The translations under genes were made by a program, and so were the position numbers. Source: Diplonema papillatum (Eukaryota; Euglenozoa; Diplonemea; Diplonemida; Diplonemidae). From it: 64,000 nucleotides of DNA. Shown here piece after piece: positions 38,350 through 50,147 of the stretch (position 1 is its first letter; each line of letters opens with the position of its first letter). The notes under the pieces were generated by a model. The model saw nothing but the letters and a program-made list of their open reading frames with translations, ran no database searches and was not told where the DNA came from. Location of the stretch: positions 1 through 64,000 of the forward strand of contig JAPJBO010000046.1 of the NCBI GenBank assembly GCA_030068145.1, read 5' to 3'.

Positions 38350-38552
38350 AAAAAAATACTCGACGTAGCTGCTTCGACTCCGAATGGAAGGGAGATAGAG
38401 GTAAGGGGCAAATACAATACAAACACAATCTGTTTTGTTCTGCGCTTACACCAACACGTGGTTTGGTAGTTACAGCACTTGGGATCCCTTCTGTTCTTTG
38501 TCGGGCAGCATCGTCGAGCATTTCCTTTCAAGCTGGTGCTTATGTAAAAAAA
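38350..38552 (+). mobile_element. SINE-B copy with internal deletion
   Basis: AAATACTCGACGTAGCTGCT, CAAATACAATACAAACACAA, then a jump to AACACGTGGTTTGGTAGTTA and GGTGCTTATGTAAAA with a long A-tail. The central 100 bp are missing. Confidence 0.85.
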
Positions 38553-39224
38553 AAAAAAAAAAAAAAACGGATCTGGCAATTCCTTTGTTTTTGCGCACTC
38601 CCTTCAAACCTGCTTTGCTCATCTAACGGGAGTGAGGATAGTACGCTGCCATCGATCGGTTTTGGATCTCGACAAATTGTAAGCCACAAAAAAAGTGTGA
38701 GACTTAGTCAGGTGCAGAGCTTCTCCAGCAAACTCTTTTTCACAAAAAGAAAGGGGGGGGGATGGGGGGCGGGGAATGCCAATCAGGAAGGTAAGGACGG
38801 AAGAGTGGGGCGGAGGAAACAAGCACAGCCACAACACGGTACACAAACGAAGAAGTGAGTGTGTGTGTGGTGTATGTGTGTGCGAGAAAGAAAGCGGTTT
38901 TGAAAATCGATGCTTCCATCTGGTGCCTCTCCTCCGGGCTTGATCCGAAGGAACATTCCAGATGCGTAAACTTCAAGACGGGGATTTCGAAGAATAAAAA
39001 AGATCTTCTTCCGAGAGGTGCATGACCTTAGAAGTGGAACCCCATTGCCTTCCCTTCCGCGAATCCACACCCCGGGAGCTCGAACCCGTCTGCCAAAAGG
39101 TATTTGAGAAACACGACCTGATCACGCCTGCACCAGCGGTCGGTCTCGCGTCTGGCCCAGGACGTGCACGGTTGCTCCCTCGAGTCGAACTATCGCCAAA
39201 GAGGGTACACGAACCGTTGAATCG

Positions 39225-39610
39225 TCTTTTGTTCTTCGCTTACACCACCGTGTGTTGTTATCTCACTCAGGACTTTTGACCTGTTGTGTTTGTGTGATTT
39301 GTCGTGTTGGGGTAGCCCCCGCATGACCACACGTCCGTTCAACACGTGGTTCGGTAGTTACAGCACTTGGGATCCCTTCGGTTCTTGTCGTGTTGGGGTA
39401 GCCCCCGCATGACCACACGTCCGTTCAACACGTGGTTCGGTAGTTACAGCACTTGGGATCCCTTCGGTTCTTGTCGTGTTGGGGTAGCCCCCGCATGACC
39501 ACACGTCCGTTCAACACGTGGTTCGGTAGTTACAGCACTTGGGATCCCTTCGGTTCTTTGTCTGGCAGCTCTTGTCGAGCATTTCCTCCAAGCTGGCGCT
39601 TATGTAAAAT
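39225..39610 (+). mobile_element. SINE-B copy with 86 bp internal triplication
   Basis: 5'-truncated. GTCGTGTTGGGGTAGCCCCC starts at 39301, 39387 and 39473, each unit running to GATCCCTTCGGTTCTT. The three units are nearly identical, then the normal 3' end with GCTGGCGCTTATGTAAAA follows. Confidence 0.9.
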
Positions 39611-39699
39611 TGCAAGCTCCCGTTTTAACCACAGCCCAAATGCTGTACACCTCAAGACATGAAACATGAGATGAGACACTCCTATGTCAGAGAGCTGTT

Positions 39700-39850
39700 C
39701 AGTGCGTATGTATGCACGTATGTGTGTGATGTGTTTGTGGGTATGTGGGGTTATGTGTATCTGTGTGTATATATGTGTGTGTGGGTATGTGGTTTCCTTT
39801 ATTCAGACTTAGATCAGAACCATTTAGTGTTAACTTTTCCCCTTCGTTGA
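39700..39850 (+). repeat. TG/TATG-rich simple sequence
   Basis: Alternating TATGTGTG-like runs from 39706 to about 39790. The short frames here are by-products. Confidence 0.7.
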
Positions 39851-40166
39851 AAAGGTTCTTTTTTTTTTTTTTGGACGGTTCCCTTTGCTTTCATTGTCTC
39901 CGTGTGCAGAGGTCAGCGAAGTACATGCATTTTTTAAAGCAGACAGCCCAGAAAGGAAATCTGGCTTGCATGGGTTTCATTAGCATCCGCACTCACAAAA
40001 ACTCACGAGGTGGAGGTGTTCGCAAAGCAAGCTGGAAGGAAGGTGCACGGGTTCCAGGTGCAGCGACTTCCATCAGCTTACCGAAAACTGAGAGAAAGAG
40101 GGAGCTGAACGCCATACAGACAGAGGGGAGGAGGGTTTGGTTTGCAAGAACGCTGAAATAAAATGG

Positions 40167-40302
40167 TGTCACCTGAGGGGGTAATCTCAGGGCCGCCCCA
40201 CGTGATAAAGCCGTTAAGCACTGGGAACTTTTAAGTCCACGGACCACACGGACTAAGCACTGCCGTTGAGCAGCGGCTGCCGGCTTATCCCGTGACACCT
40301 GT
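40167..40302. mobile_element. Short element with GGTGTCAC inverted ends
   Basis: GGTGTCACCTGAGG at 40167 and CCCGTGACACCTG at 40290 pair over 8-9 bp. Inside are ACTTTTAAGTCCACGGACCA and GAGCAGCGGCTGCC. Related sequence with TGACACC ends is at 44180-44340, 57607-57720 and 59436-59523. Confidence 0.55.
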
Positions 40303-40329
40303 TATATGTAGTTGGCTATCATGAAGAGA

Positions 40330-40700
40330 CTACATTGTACAAAGAGTAGCGTTGGCACTCTTACGGGTTCGTTGCCTTGAATGGACCGTGAGCACATAAC
40401 TACCTGATCGTGTTTCGGTCCCTTATCCGGAGCCACACACAGTAGGCAGGTCATCATCCGCGCGGAGCGATGCGAACCTGGCTCGTCCGGCGGCCGTTCA
40501 AACTCGGCACAGCCACCCATGCTACGCGTCTCGGAGAAACGGCCACACAAACCGCGCAGAAATAACAGAGAGAGAGAGAGACGAGTTTGAGTGCAGGGAC
40601 CATCTCTCCGGGGAGTTTCCGGTCTCCTCACTTCTCTTCGCACTGCTACGGCGGCTCCTGAGGCGCGCTGCAGGTTGCGGCTCTGCTACAGTGAGTGGCA
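40330..40700 (+). repeat. Rep-E relative and GCAGGGACCATCTCTCC block
   Basis: CCTTATCCGGAGCCACACAC, AGGTCATCATCCGCGCGGAG, GAAACGGCCACACAAACCGC resemble 3420-3600. At 40565-40640 a GAGAGAGAGA run leads into GTGCAGGGACCATCTCTCCG. Confidence 0.55.
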
Positions 40701-41889
40701 GCTTAACATTTCCTTCCAAGCGGGCGCTTTTTGCAAAAACGCTATGCGTTAAAACGGGCTTTTGCCAAGAGGCCTTTCGTGTTTTTCTGCAGATGCTTTG
40801 TCGTCTTTTTAATGGTTAAGTAAGAGAGGACCAGTTTTGTCACGATCTTACGAGCCACGCCCTCCGCGCCCCCCGTCTGCAAAGGGGTTCCTAATCTTAG
40901 GATTATGTTTTTTTCCTGTTGTTTCTTTTTCGGAGGGCAAGTCTTCGGGAGGGGTGGGAAAAGATAAACAGCAGGCATTTTTTCCTGACTATCGTTTTTT
41001 TACTCTCTTTAATTCTTCAGAAAGAAAAAAAAATGTGGTATGAGAATTGCAAAGGCGTTTGTCGGTTTCCGTGCGCCAGCGGCAGCTCGGGCAAAACGAG
41101 AACGAATTGAAGGAGCCCAGGCTGTGGGGGGGCTGGCTCAAACTTCAACACGAGGATAGACACATCTCCAGGGGTCCAGGGCCCCCCTTTCTTTTCTTTA
41201 CACACACTCTCCCCCTCCTATCCCTACACGGTGGCCAGTCTATCAAGAGGGGATGGACCGGCTCAGTAAGTGCATTGATAGGATCTGCCATTGAACGCGC
41301 TGCTTCCTTTTCTGGGTCCACGAAACAGAGCGCGCGGAAAGACACTTGAAAAACGACGGGTGTGACACCTCGGTTTTCGGGTGTGGATTCGCTACGTATT
41401 CCTCCCCTTGTCCGAAAAAGCAGAAGATGTACGTTGCGCTCTTCTTTAGAAGGGAAAGTTCGCTTGACTTCACCGTGTAGGGGACAGGTGGCTTTCCCGT
41501 CGGAGGTCCAGTAGATCCCTAAAATGCTCAGAACAGGGCTTTTTTCGGACGCTTGTTTTGTACAAGGGGATCCCCTTCATTGCAGTAACGCAAAAAGCAC
41601 TGCGTGCCACCATTGCGGCGTGTTTTTTTCGCCTGGGCAGATGACTGCACGGTGTTTCTTATGAAAGACGGCACGTCCCGTACCTGGCGGCAACTCACTA
41701 CCGCAGGCTTTTCTTATGAAAGGTTTGCTGTCGTGTTCCGAGGCCTTCTGCAAGGCCTCCCTTTGAACCAGGTTGCTGGCCAGGAACCATACACCCCCAG
41801 CCCAGCTTAGATGCAGTGTGTTTTTTCGAACGGCGGTTTTTGACGTTGCCTTTCGCCGAAGCTAGTCGTGGCCCGACAAATCTGACGTG

Positions 41890-42310
41890 CCCTGAGTAAC
41901 TCAGGCATTGCTATAGACTGGGTTCTGGCTTGGAGGCGTTCAGCCGTCCATCCAGTGGGTGGTAGCATCACGGCACTGTCCGATGGAAAAACCGCAGATA
42001 CCACGACTAGAAACGGGTCAGTACTCTCGTTCCATCGGCCAAACGGCAAACCAGCTTTTCAATAGGAAACGCATAACTCCGGTCCGCCTCAGGCACGGTA
42101 ACAACGCAACAACAAGTCCGCAAAGCGGAAGAACGGGGGGATGTGCAGGTGGCGAAAGAAGCCGGTGTGCGTGCGTGTAAGGAGGGATGTATGGGGGGTG
42201 TGGGACTTGTTTCCCGCGCGTGTGAACCAAGGATTAGAGAGAGAGAAAGAGAGAGAGAGACGAGCTAGAGTGCAGGGACCATCTCTCCGAGGAGTATCCG
42301 GTCGCCCCAC
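41890..42310 (+). repeat. Repeat shared with 62285-62405 and a third GCAGGGACC block
   Basis: AGACTGGGTTCTGGCTTGGA, GGTAGCATCACGGCACTGTC and GAAACGGGT.. match 62289-62390. GAGACGAGCTAGAGTGCAGG and ACCATCTCTCCGAGGAGTAT are at 42258-42300. A GAGGCCTT/AAGGCCTC hairpin lies at 41740-41759. Confidence 0.65.
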
Positions 42311-42313
42311 TAC

Positions 42314-42523
42314 CTAGGATTATGTTAGGACCACTTCTATCTGCTTCCATACCCGGCCGAAAGCCTCCGGCTTCACAGGATGCTCATTCTGCAGGATTCG
42401 CAATGCTTTGATAGGCAACCAACAAGTTGAATTATCTTTGAGAGGCTGCCAATTTAGCCTTCGTTTTATGAGACCTTTCTTCCAAACAGGGGTTCCTGCC
42501 AACAGGTTCGCCTCCATTAACAA
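42314..42523 (-). CDS. AT-richer ORF, unknown origin
   Basis: Frame open between TAA codons: GTPVWKKGLIKRRLNWQPLK, then STCWLPIKALRILQNEHPVK and GRVWKQIEVVLT before TAA. It reads like a protein piece and is clearly less GC-rich than the host genes. Could be organellar, bacterial or transposon-derived; no family recognised. Confidence 0.25.
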
Positions 42524-42964
42524 GAATTACCCCTGTTTGTGTTGAATTGCGAAGCCCACGAAGACTTAATTGAGCTGGCATAAAACACCAGAGTACTGTT
42601 ACACTACTCTGCACGACGATGCCGCCTTAAAGGCCTGATAAAAGCCGTCAGCCATCTGTCATGTGTGAAAACACAGCCGAGCCACCAACACGGGAAAAGG
42701 GCTAAGAAAAGAATCCTAACGAAACCACCCTGGTGACGAGGGGGCGTTTTTTTCCTTCTCTCTTTTTCTGTAGAGTGAAAACTGTTAGTCCTTTTCAAGA
42801 GGATCGCTTTTTTCTCTTTTGCCCAAGGCGGAAATTTACGTACTTGACTCGCCGAGGGGGGGCGCTCTAAGCAAGCCAGGTCCCCCTTCCCCTTTCAGTC
42901 CTCACTAGCTTCGTCTTCTGATCCTTATGTCGATCCTGTGCACTGTGCTCACTTCCAAAAAAAG

Positions 42965-43060
42965 ACAACTTTTTAGAGTTAAAGTTCGCTTGAAATACCG
43001 GGGTTTTAGGGTCTCCGTGTGACCGTTCATGAATGGGTTCTCTTAGAGCAAGAAAGGGCT
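42965..43060 (+). mobile_element. Rep-D, full-length form
   Basis: TTTTTAGAGTTAAAGTTCGC, TTGAAATACCGGGGTTTTAG, GGTCTCCGTGTGACCGTTC, ATGGGTTCTCTTAGAGCAAG. Read on the minus strand the T-run becomes a 3' A-tail, as for a retroposon. Confidence 0.75.
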
Positions 43061-43984
43061 TTATGGTTACGGATTGTATATTTAGTGCATGCTTTCGTTA
43101 TGGGTTATGGCTAGCCATATCCGGGACTGTTTGTGACCGACACCAAGTACATTCCTTCGTGGAGTGTAATCTTGGGCCCCCCACGTTCTACAAGTTGAGC
43201 AGGGGTTGCCTTGTAGCCCGTACCGGTCTGTTGTCCGCGTTTTAATGTATTTTCTCGTAGAGTAGTGCTTGGGTTTCGCGACACTTGCGGTGCTTCACGT
43301 GGTGCGGGTTTTTACTCAGAGGCGCCGCCCGGTGCTGTTATCGACGGAGGCGGACACAATGCAGAACCGCGCCAGGGTCCTTCTGGGGTCCTGGCTTCTT
43401 GATGGGACGTTTTCCGGCCGTGGGTTTCGATCTGCACCGTTCTTGAGCAAGGTTTTGTGTTAACAATGCATTGTTTGGCACTAAGAATTAGTAGTTGGCA
43501 GCGTGCTACATGAAACTTACCAAAGCAGGTGAGTTTCGCTAGTGCGCACAAACAAAATTTCGGTATGCTTTTAGCTTTTAGGGCAACACTGTGGGATTCG
43601 GTTCCCGAACTTTGCGTACGGCGTACGTGAGTACAAGTCTTCTTTCCGAAGGTGATCCTGGGCGGTCGTTGAGGTTGACTCATCAAGAATCTTCATATGC
43701 TTTCACTTGCTGTAACAGTTAGTGGGGGAATGAAGGCCTCCTTTCTTTTGTTCCTCTAGGATTCCTGTAGGACAACGTCGGTTTGCAGCACATCTTCCTC
43801 CTTCAGTAATTCGCAACTGACGGCCACCTCGAGTATTTCCTGCGAAAAAGCAGGGGCATGTTTCAAAACAAAAGGAATGTGAAAACGGGTTTTTGCCAAG
43901 AGGCTTTTCGTGTTATTCTGCAGATGCTTTGAGCTATCTTTGTGTCTATGCTTTCTGTCGTCTTCTTGACCGGGTTAAGTGCGC

Positions 43985-44340
43985 AACTTGTGTCAGCCGA
44001 AGCTGCTAAAGCTTCGGCGCCGCCCACGTTATGTTTGTTTAGCATTGAGTTCTTTTAAGTACATGAACCACATGGATTAGCATGCACTGCCTTGAAAGTC
44101 AGGTTATCGGATGACGTCGTCACCTGCCATTGCGTCGTCAAGGTCGAGCATTTGTGGAGCTAGCGGGGTTTGGCTTTCTTGCGATTCCAGAGACTGAGTC
44201 GGCGAGTACGAGGGCGGGCACGTCTGCCCGTTTTTCACTTCACGCTGTTTAGCATTGAGTTCTTTTAATTACATGAACCACACGGATTAACATGCACTGT
44301 TTAGCAGCGGCTGCCAAATGCCAAACATCCCGTGACACCG
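43985..44340. repeat. Diverged copies of the GGTGTCA-end element
   Basis: TTTAGCATTGAGTTCTTTTA with AGTACATGAACCACATGGAT at 44037 and with ATTACATGAACCACACGGAT at 44248, followed by GCAGCGGCTGCCAAATG and CCCGTGACACC at 44340. The TAGCATTGAGTTCTTTTAAG block also lies inside the direct repeat at 57660. Confidence 0.55.
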
Positions 44341-45449
44341 CGCAAGGTGGTAAAACGCTCTTTTGTTTTCTAGCGATATTTGTGGATTAGTTTTTCTTTT
44401 CGATTGCTTTCGATGGGCCATGCAGGCCTGATAGTTGACGACGGGGGTTCCCGCTCGCAGCGCCGGGTGTTGCTGTTGCTTTTGCCTTGTGAACACTGGA
44501 GGGAGTGGAGGTCACCACCGTGTGCAGCACGAGGGGGCATGAGAAAGGTGCATCTGTGACTTGTTCCAGAGAGATTTTTTTCTTTTCGACTTGTGTTTTG
44601 CCGACAACGCTTTTTTTTTTTTTTTTTCTTCTTTTCTTGCTTTGGGAGTATGGCTGGCTTTTGATAAAATTAAGTTTTTTTTTTAGAGTTTTTTTGTGTG
44701 CCGAGCGGAATCGAACGAACAATCGTTGGTCCGCTGCGGCACCGACAAGCCCGAACATAGAGCCGTGCAGTGAGCTCGGCTCCTTCCCTTCCAGGTTGAA
44801 TGTTCGCTTGAGGACTCCGGGACGCTAAAAAGCCTGCGGGCGGCCTTCGGCGACTGGGTTTATTCTCGCAACACCTGCTTGATTATTTTTTCCTTGCGTG
44901 ATCCTTTTCGTTGTTCCTTTTTTTTTTTTTTTTTTTGGGTTGTTGCGTACGCTCAAGGAGAGACAGAGCTGTCCACACAGGAAACCCTGCGTAGGGGCGC
45001 CAAACTGCGAAATTGCAGGAATGGATAGAGCGTGGAACAGCTCCTTCTGCCCATCTTGGTGACTGCTGATGATGGACCACAGTAAATGGGCCACGATTGC
45101 CTGCTCGTGTTGACCACGGTAGACTTGTCGACAGCCCGTTGCGCACAGGGTAGCCTCACTTGCAGTTTGCGATGGAGCCATCAGCCCGGTACTTGATAGA
45201 CTGTTTGTGTTTTCTTCGCTCAGTCAGTCTGACTTATTTTTTGTTGTTTTTTTTTTCAGTGTGACTGTCCAGAGCGCGACTGTTAAAAGCCACGGTCTCA
45301 ACCAACAATGGCGTGCGTGAAGTCGTTGGTAGTTTCTTTCTCCCTCGGGACAACAGAGGAGCGTTGCTTCCCACGCCACGTGTAACAGCTGCATGCGACC
45401 CAGAAACGAAGACGTCGTCGTGGCCCGAATATAAAAGTTTCTTGCGGTT

Positions 45450-45545
45450 TCTTTTTTAGAGTTAAAGTTCGCTTGATATTCCGGGGTTTGGGGGTCTCCG
45501 TGTGACCGTTGGTACATGGGTTCTCTTTGAGCAAGAAAGCTTTTT
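45450..45545 (+). mobile_element. Rep-D, full-length form
   Basis: TTTTTTAGAGTTAAAGTTCG, GTCTCCGTGTGACCGTTGGT, ATGGGTTCTCTTTGAGCAAG. Shorter Rep-D pieces flank it at 44790-44855. Confidence 0.75.
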
Positions 45546-45549
45546 TCTT

Positions 45550-46480
45550 CTGTTTTGCCTTCCCCATTCTTCTTTTTTATTTGTGTGCTGGCCAGATCCC
45601 ATACTTCTTGATTAACCAGATTTCGTTGTCTCTCGTACCTGTGTTTACTGTGTAGCCGGTATGCGCAGGTCACGTGGCGGCTGCAGAACTGACAGAAACG
45701 ACACACTCAGTTGCTGCGTGAGCGATCGAGATCGTAGTTTTGCAGTCGGTAACAAAAGACTGCCTCTGCTCGTGAGCACGGAGATGACAGGAGGAGGGCG
45801 GAAGGTGTGGTTCGTTGAAGAAAAAGACGATCGGCAGGTTGGTAGTCGTAGTAGTAGTAGTTCGAACTTGGTATGCAGCTCGAGGAGCAAGTCTGGAAGA
45901 AGAACAGAGCAAACTTGACAAACAAACGAGTGACAGCCGCCTTGGGCGGCGCCGATCTGAGCGCCAATATCGGCAGGCTGGCGCGTCAGCAGTGTAAGGA
46001 GGATCGTGGTCTTTCGAGTGCAAGAAGAAAGAAAACTTAAGAACCGTTTGCGCCTTTTTTTTTCTTCTCTGATCGTGTTTGTTGTTGTCGTTGTTATGGG
46101 TTGATCCAATAAAAATTCTAATGAGTCCTGCAGGGGGGGGTGGGCAAAGTTGTGCGGGGGCGCGAGATACCATTTTCTCTCTCGATTTCCATGGTCTCCA
46201 ACATGACAAATGTTGCGCTTCTTTTTTCTTTTAAATTTGAAGGTGCGTACACAGAGGGAGGAAAACGCAAGTACACCCGGCGGACTAGAGGTGGAAGGGA
46301 GGGGGATGTGGAAAAGCGCGGAGTGATGGAACCTAAGGATGCCCCACTTGTTCCTGTCGAGACTTCGAAAAGACACGACACTGTTCAGACGTCATTTTCA
46401 AGCAAGAAACGTGGACGGTTGCACGATAGAGCGAAAATGCCCTGTACCGCAGCACACTACCCTTAGTCGTAAATATTCAT
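45550..46480. other. No convincing gene
   Basis: Long overlapping frames exist on both strands, but none shows consistent coding character; a few GTA units occur at 45842. Confidence 0.4.
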
Positions 46481-46484
46481 CTTG

Positions 46485-46750
46485 GAAATACTCGACGTAG
46501 CTGCTTCGACTCCGAATGGAAGGATATAGAGGTAAGTGGCAAATACAATACAAACACAATCTGAAAGTTCTTTGCTTACACCACCGTTTGTTGTTTTCTC
46601 ACTCAGGACTTTGACCTGTTGTGTTTGCGTGATTTGTCGTGTAGGGGTAGACCAACACGTGGTTCGGCAGGTACAGCACTTGGGAACCCTCTTGTTCTTT
46701 GTCGGGCAGCATCGTCGAGCATTTCCTTTCAAGGTGGCGCTCATGTAAAA
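46485..46750 (+). mobile_element. SINE-B copy
   Basis: AAATACTCGACGTAGCTGCT, GACTCCGAATGGAAGGATAT, TTTGTTGTTTTCTCACTCAG, CACGTGGTTCGGCAGGTACA, GCAGCATCGTCGAGCATTTC, GGCGCTCATGTAAAAAA. The GACCCGCATGACCTCACGTC segment is deleted. Confidence 0.85.
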
Positions 46751-47204
46751 AATATAACGGCTGGGGGCGCAACCAAACGGACACCGGGAGACACACTACC
46801 AGATCGGTGGCTGTGTCTTTCGAAAAGAGTTGCCGAATTCTGAGGTGAAAAACGTGCCGGGCTTGAAAGACGTCTGCTGAAGAACAATGGGTATCCTTAG
46901 GGGAGAGGATGGTTGCGGTGAGAGCCGGGCCGCTGGCAGGATGCGTTTCCCAAACAGGCGGCGGCGCTGTGATGTAGGTGCAATGGATCACAAGTACATC
47001 AAAGAGAACATTCGCGCAACAGGTCCCAGCGTTTTGCGCAGGCAACCTTTGCATGCTGCGGTTGACCGTTGCGCCAGTGTCCCGGAGCGAGCAAGCTCTC
47101 TTCTGGAGGGTTCATTTCGGAGTTTTCAGGAGCCCGATTTTGAATTGACTTGGTCACTATGACCGGTGAACAGGTTCTGCCTGGAGGTGTGTGTTGTGTG
47201 GGTA

Positions 47205-47275
47205 TGGGGGATTTTTAGTTCAATGGGTAGCGTACGCTTCAGCAGGATTTTGCCTCTCGTGCATGTTGCAAGCGT
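47205..47275 (+). repeat. Rep-G, best A-box of the family
   Basis: TTTTTAGTTCAATGGGTAGC fits the pol III A box, and TTGCCTCTCGTGCATG gives a TGC/GCA stem with loop CTCTCGT (anticodon CUC). No T arm follows, so it is not an intact tRNA gene. Confidence 0.5.
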
Positions 47276-47702
47276 CAGGTCTTTTTTTCGAAGGGGAGAC
47301 GGGAGGATCTAGGGTCTGCATGAGGATCTAGAATGATGCTTTGTCTGCGCACCGCAGGCGACGAGCTCGTCCACGTGTGCACATTTTTTTTATTTTTTGG
47401 GGGCGGTGGGGGGGGCAGGGTACTATAGCTCGGCGTCGACCTTTTGGACCGGAAAAACTGTCAGTCTCGTTGGTGTTCCCTGGTACGGTGAGCCACTACT
47501 ACCTTCAGTAGAACCGCCTGCAATACCACTGCACCGAATGTTACCACCGCTTTCGTTTACCATCGCTTTCGTGCTCGCAATGCGTATCGCATGGGTTGGT
47601 ACTGAATAGTAGTTGGCTGCGCTCTGGAAACAAAACAAAGCAGTCCGCCAGTTTTCTGCAAGAACCCTGATTTTTTCGATCCAGAAAACACCCCCGACTA
47701 CA

Positions 47703-47850
47703 CAGTGGAGTCCAGCCGGAAGCTGGAGGTAAAAATGGTGTGTTCGAGTCGCACCCGAAAAGCGGGTGTGCTACAACCAAAAAGCGGTGTTATGTACCCC
47801 CGCTTTTTGACGCCAGCTTTAGCTCCCAGCTTCTAGACTGGGCTCCACAG
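47703..47850. mobile_element. Foldback element with about 30 bp imperfect inverted ends
   Basis: CAGTGGAGTCCAGCCGGAAG, CTGGAGGTAAA pairs with TTTAGCTCCCAGCTTCTAGA, CTGGGCTCCACAG; inside, AAGCGGGT and ACCCCCGCTTTTTG also pair. The CAGTGGAG end recalls hAT elements, but no 8 bp duplication is visible. A one-ended relative is at 49167-49240. Confidence 0.6.
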
Positions 47851-48474
47851 ACCCTAGGGAGGGGAAGGAGCTGATTTTTTTTGTTCTGCAATTTCTGTTT
47901 GGCTGGGTCTCGCGGCTGTGAGGGTGATTCAGTGAGAGCCGTAGACACTATCTAGAGTAGAGGGAAAAAAGGTGGAGGGGGGCTGGATCTTAGTTTCAAG
48001 GTTTTAGGCGGGAGGGGGGGGGGGGGGGGAGATTCTGGAAGGGTGGGGGCGGAAAACAACGAAGTAAGAGAGGTAAAAAGTTATGAAGTCACCCACTCAC
48101 TTTGGCTGTGTCGCTCTCCAAGAAAAAAAGGGGGTGCGGGCGAATTTAAAAAGAAATGGAAAATAAAACGAAGAACAACCGGGACTGAAAAGGAGGGGAA
48201 TAGAGGAGCCAGACAACTACGGGGGGACAAGGGAAACATCGCCATCAAAAGAATATACCCTTCCCCCCCCCACCCTTCTTGACAATACTCGAAGCTCCGC
48301 GTGTGGCTAAAAAAGATATTGCAGACCGTGTCTTTTCATGCACCGTGCACGCGTTCTAAGAGGGTTCTCCGTCTTTAAGACGGTCCGTGGTACCTCCACC
48401 TTCCGGGGAAATCTCACGCATCTTCTTCAATGTTCAACTCCTTTTGGGGTCAAAGGGCCGGTCTTTTTAGAGTG

Positions 48475-48540
48475 CAAGTTTTTAGCGGTATTTGTGGTTT
48501 AGAAGTCGGTGTTTTAAAGTCTCCGGTTGACCGTTTGAGG
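48475..48540 (+). repeat. Rep-D fragment
   Basis: TTTTTAGCGGTATTTGTGGT, TTAGAAGTCGGTGTTTTAAA, GTCTCCGGTTGACCGTTTG; same subtype as 54172. Confidence 0.7.
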
Positions 48541-48769
48541 AATAGGGTGATGGAGGGAAATCAGGGGGGTGGTGCTTCCTTTTTTGTGAATGCCAACGTT
48601 TTTTTTTTTTTTTTTTTTACCGAACGTACTTATTTATTCCTGTACCATACATTGCATTCCGACGGATTCCGTCGGTGTACACGGAATGGAAACACTTCTC
48701 AAATGCTCATGATCAGAACGTGCACTCGGGCAGTCCGAGTTTTTTCGCACATGGCATGACATGAGGCTA

Positions 48770-48990
48770 AAAAACTCGAGTGGCTGCCTTGTGCTTACTT
48801 CAAAGGAGGCTTGGGGGAGAAACAATACAACGACAAAAATGGGTCTTTTTTGTTGAACGCTTCCGCCCGCCACTGAACCCAGATTCACCTGTGTTTCGTG
48901 TGGGCTACAGCACATTTACCACCTGTGATCTTTTGCAGCTGGCAGCCTCCTCAAGTATATCCTACAAAACAGGTGCTTATACAAAACAAA
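48770..48990 (+). mobile_element. SINE-A copy
   Basis: AAAACTCGAGTGGCTGCCTT, GAACGCTTCCGCCCGCCACT, TGTGTTTCGTGTGGGCTACA, GCAGCCTCCTCAAGTATATC, ACAGGTGCTTATACAAAACA. Confidence 0.9.
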
Positions 48991-49164
48991 ATATCTGCGT
49001 CGTTATGCATTGTATGCCGTACTTTTCCATATTTACTTTTTTTACTTTTTGAGAGTTTTCCTCTCCCCCACCTCTCGTAGCTTTTGCTGAGCGCTTCAGG
49101 TCACGAGCTCTGGTGCTAGGCCAGGCTCTGGGTGGTCCGCGTGGTGAAGTTTCCGACTCTCTTA

Positions 49165-49370
49165 CGGTAGAGTCCAGCCTCAGAAGCTGGAGTTTAAAAA
49201 AAAAGCTTCAAAAGCGGGTGCCCCTCTTTTTCGGGTGTACAAATACACGCGTTTTTTGGGTGCAACACATCTGCTTCTTGGATGAGATGCGGGCGCACCC
49301 TCAGAGCAATTCTTGGGGTTTAAAGGGTCCGGTGTTTTAGAGTCTCCTGGTTGACCAGAAAGTCGGTGGT
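49165..49370 (+). repeat. Relative of the 47.7 kb foldback plus Rep-D
   Basis: GTAGAGTCCAGCCTCAGAAG, CTGGAGTTTAAAAAAAAAGC, AAAAGCGGGTGCCCC at 49168-49225; GGGTCCGGTGTTTTAGAGTC and CCTGGTTGACC at 49324-49360. Confidence 0.55.
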
Positions 49371-50147
49371 GAAGGGAGCTGTAGACATATTGTGCGAACC
49401 TTGTCAGCCAAAGCTGTGAAACTGCTTCTTCAACACCAGCCTTCGGAGGGCGGACTCCATGACCAGGGAAGACTCTGCCGTCAACTATTTTTTTTTTTTT
49501 TCGTTTTTGTGTTTCCTTTTTCCATTTGCGGGTAGAAACAGTGCTCGCGTTCGGGAAGATACTTGCACATCCTTGCCAACCGTTCACTCTTTTCCTTTTG
49601 TTGAGACAGCTTCTTCTTGTGCTACGGGGGTTTTCTGAGTCGTGTGTGAGGGCCAGTATTTTCCATAGCGCGAGCACTGGGTAGAGATGAATCTGATGGC
49701 CTTCCGTCGAGCTGCACGTGAACGAAGAATGCGGGGCGAGGGGGTTAGCTGTGCGTCGGTGTAGATTTCCTGGCGTGAGTGGTAACAAAAACGCGTTTTT
49801 TTTTTTGTCACTCCAAGTGTAAGAGTCGGTCGCAGCATATCGCGTTGCAACACTAACTTCGAACAGGAACCACATGCGTAAGCCGGACCTCCCTAACGCG
49901 TTTTGGCGCCAATTCCTTTTTTTTCAGGCCCCCTAGCTTGACACACTGCCTCTCCAAAGGAGGCGCACAGCCCAGTAAAACACACGTTTCTTCCCCCTCG
50001 TCCAAGCAGAGCGCCGCACCACCAGGTCGGCCCACCTGAATGTTCGCTTCTTGTGTTTTTTTTTTTTTTTTTTTTTTTTGCCGGGTTTCTTTAAAACTCA
50101 GTTCTTTTAAAACTTGTGGGCGGGGAGTTTTGGCAGGTATTTTTTCC

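Noticed and set aside
39055-39100. GGGTTCGAGCTCCC on the minus strand as a tRNA T arm
   Set aside because: The T stem does not pair over five bases and no upstream arms were found.
44690-44770. tRNA-like 3' half on the minus strand (GTTCGATTCCGC, GTGCCG/CGGCAC stem)
   Set aside because: The B-box-like word is there, but no D arm or anticodon arm fits; it folds only as a simple hairpin.
45645-46376. 243-codon minus-strand ORF
   Set aside because: No consistent protein character; Ser/Thr/Arg-rich translation of T-rich and microsatellite-like DNA.
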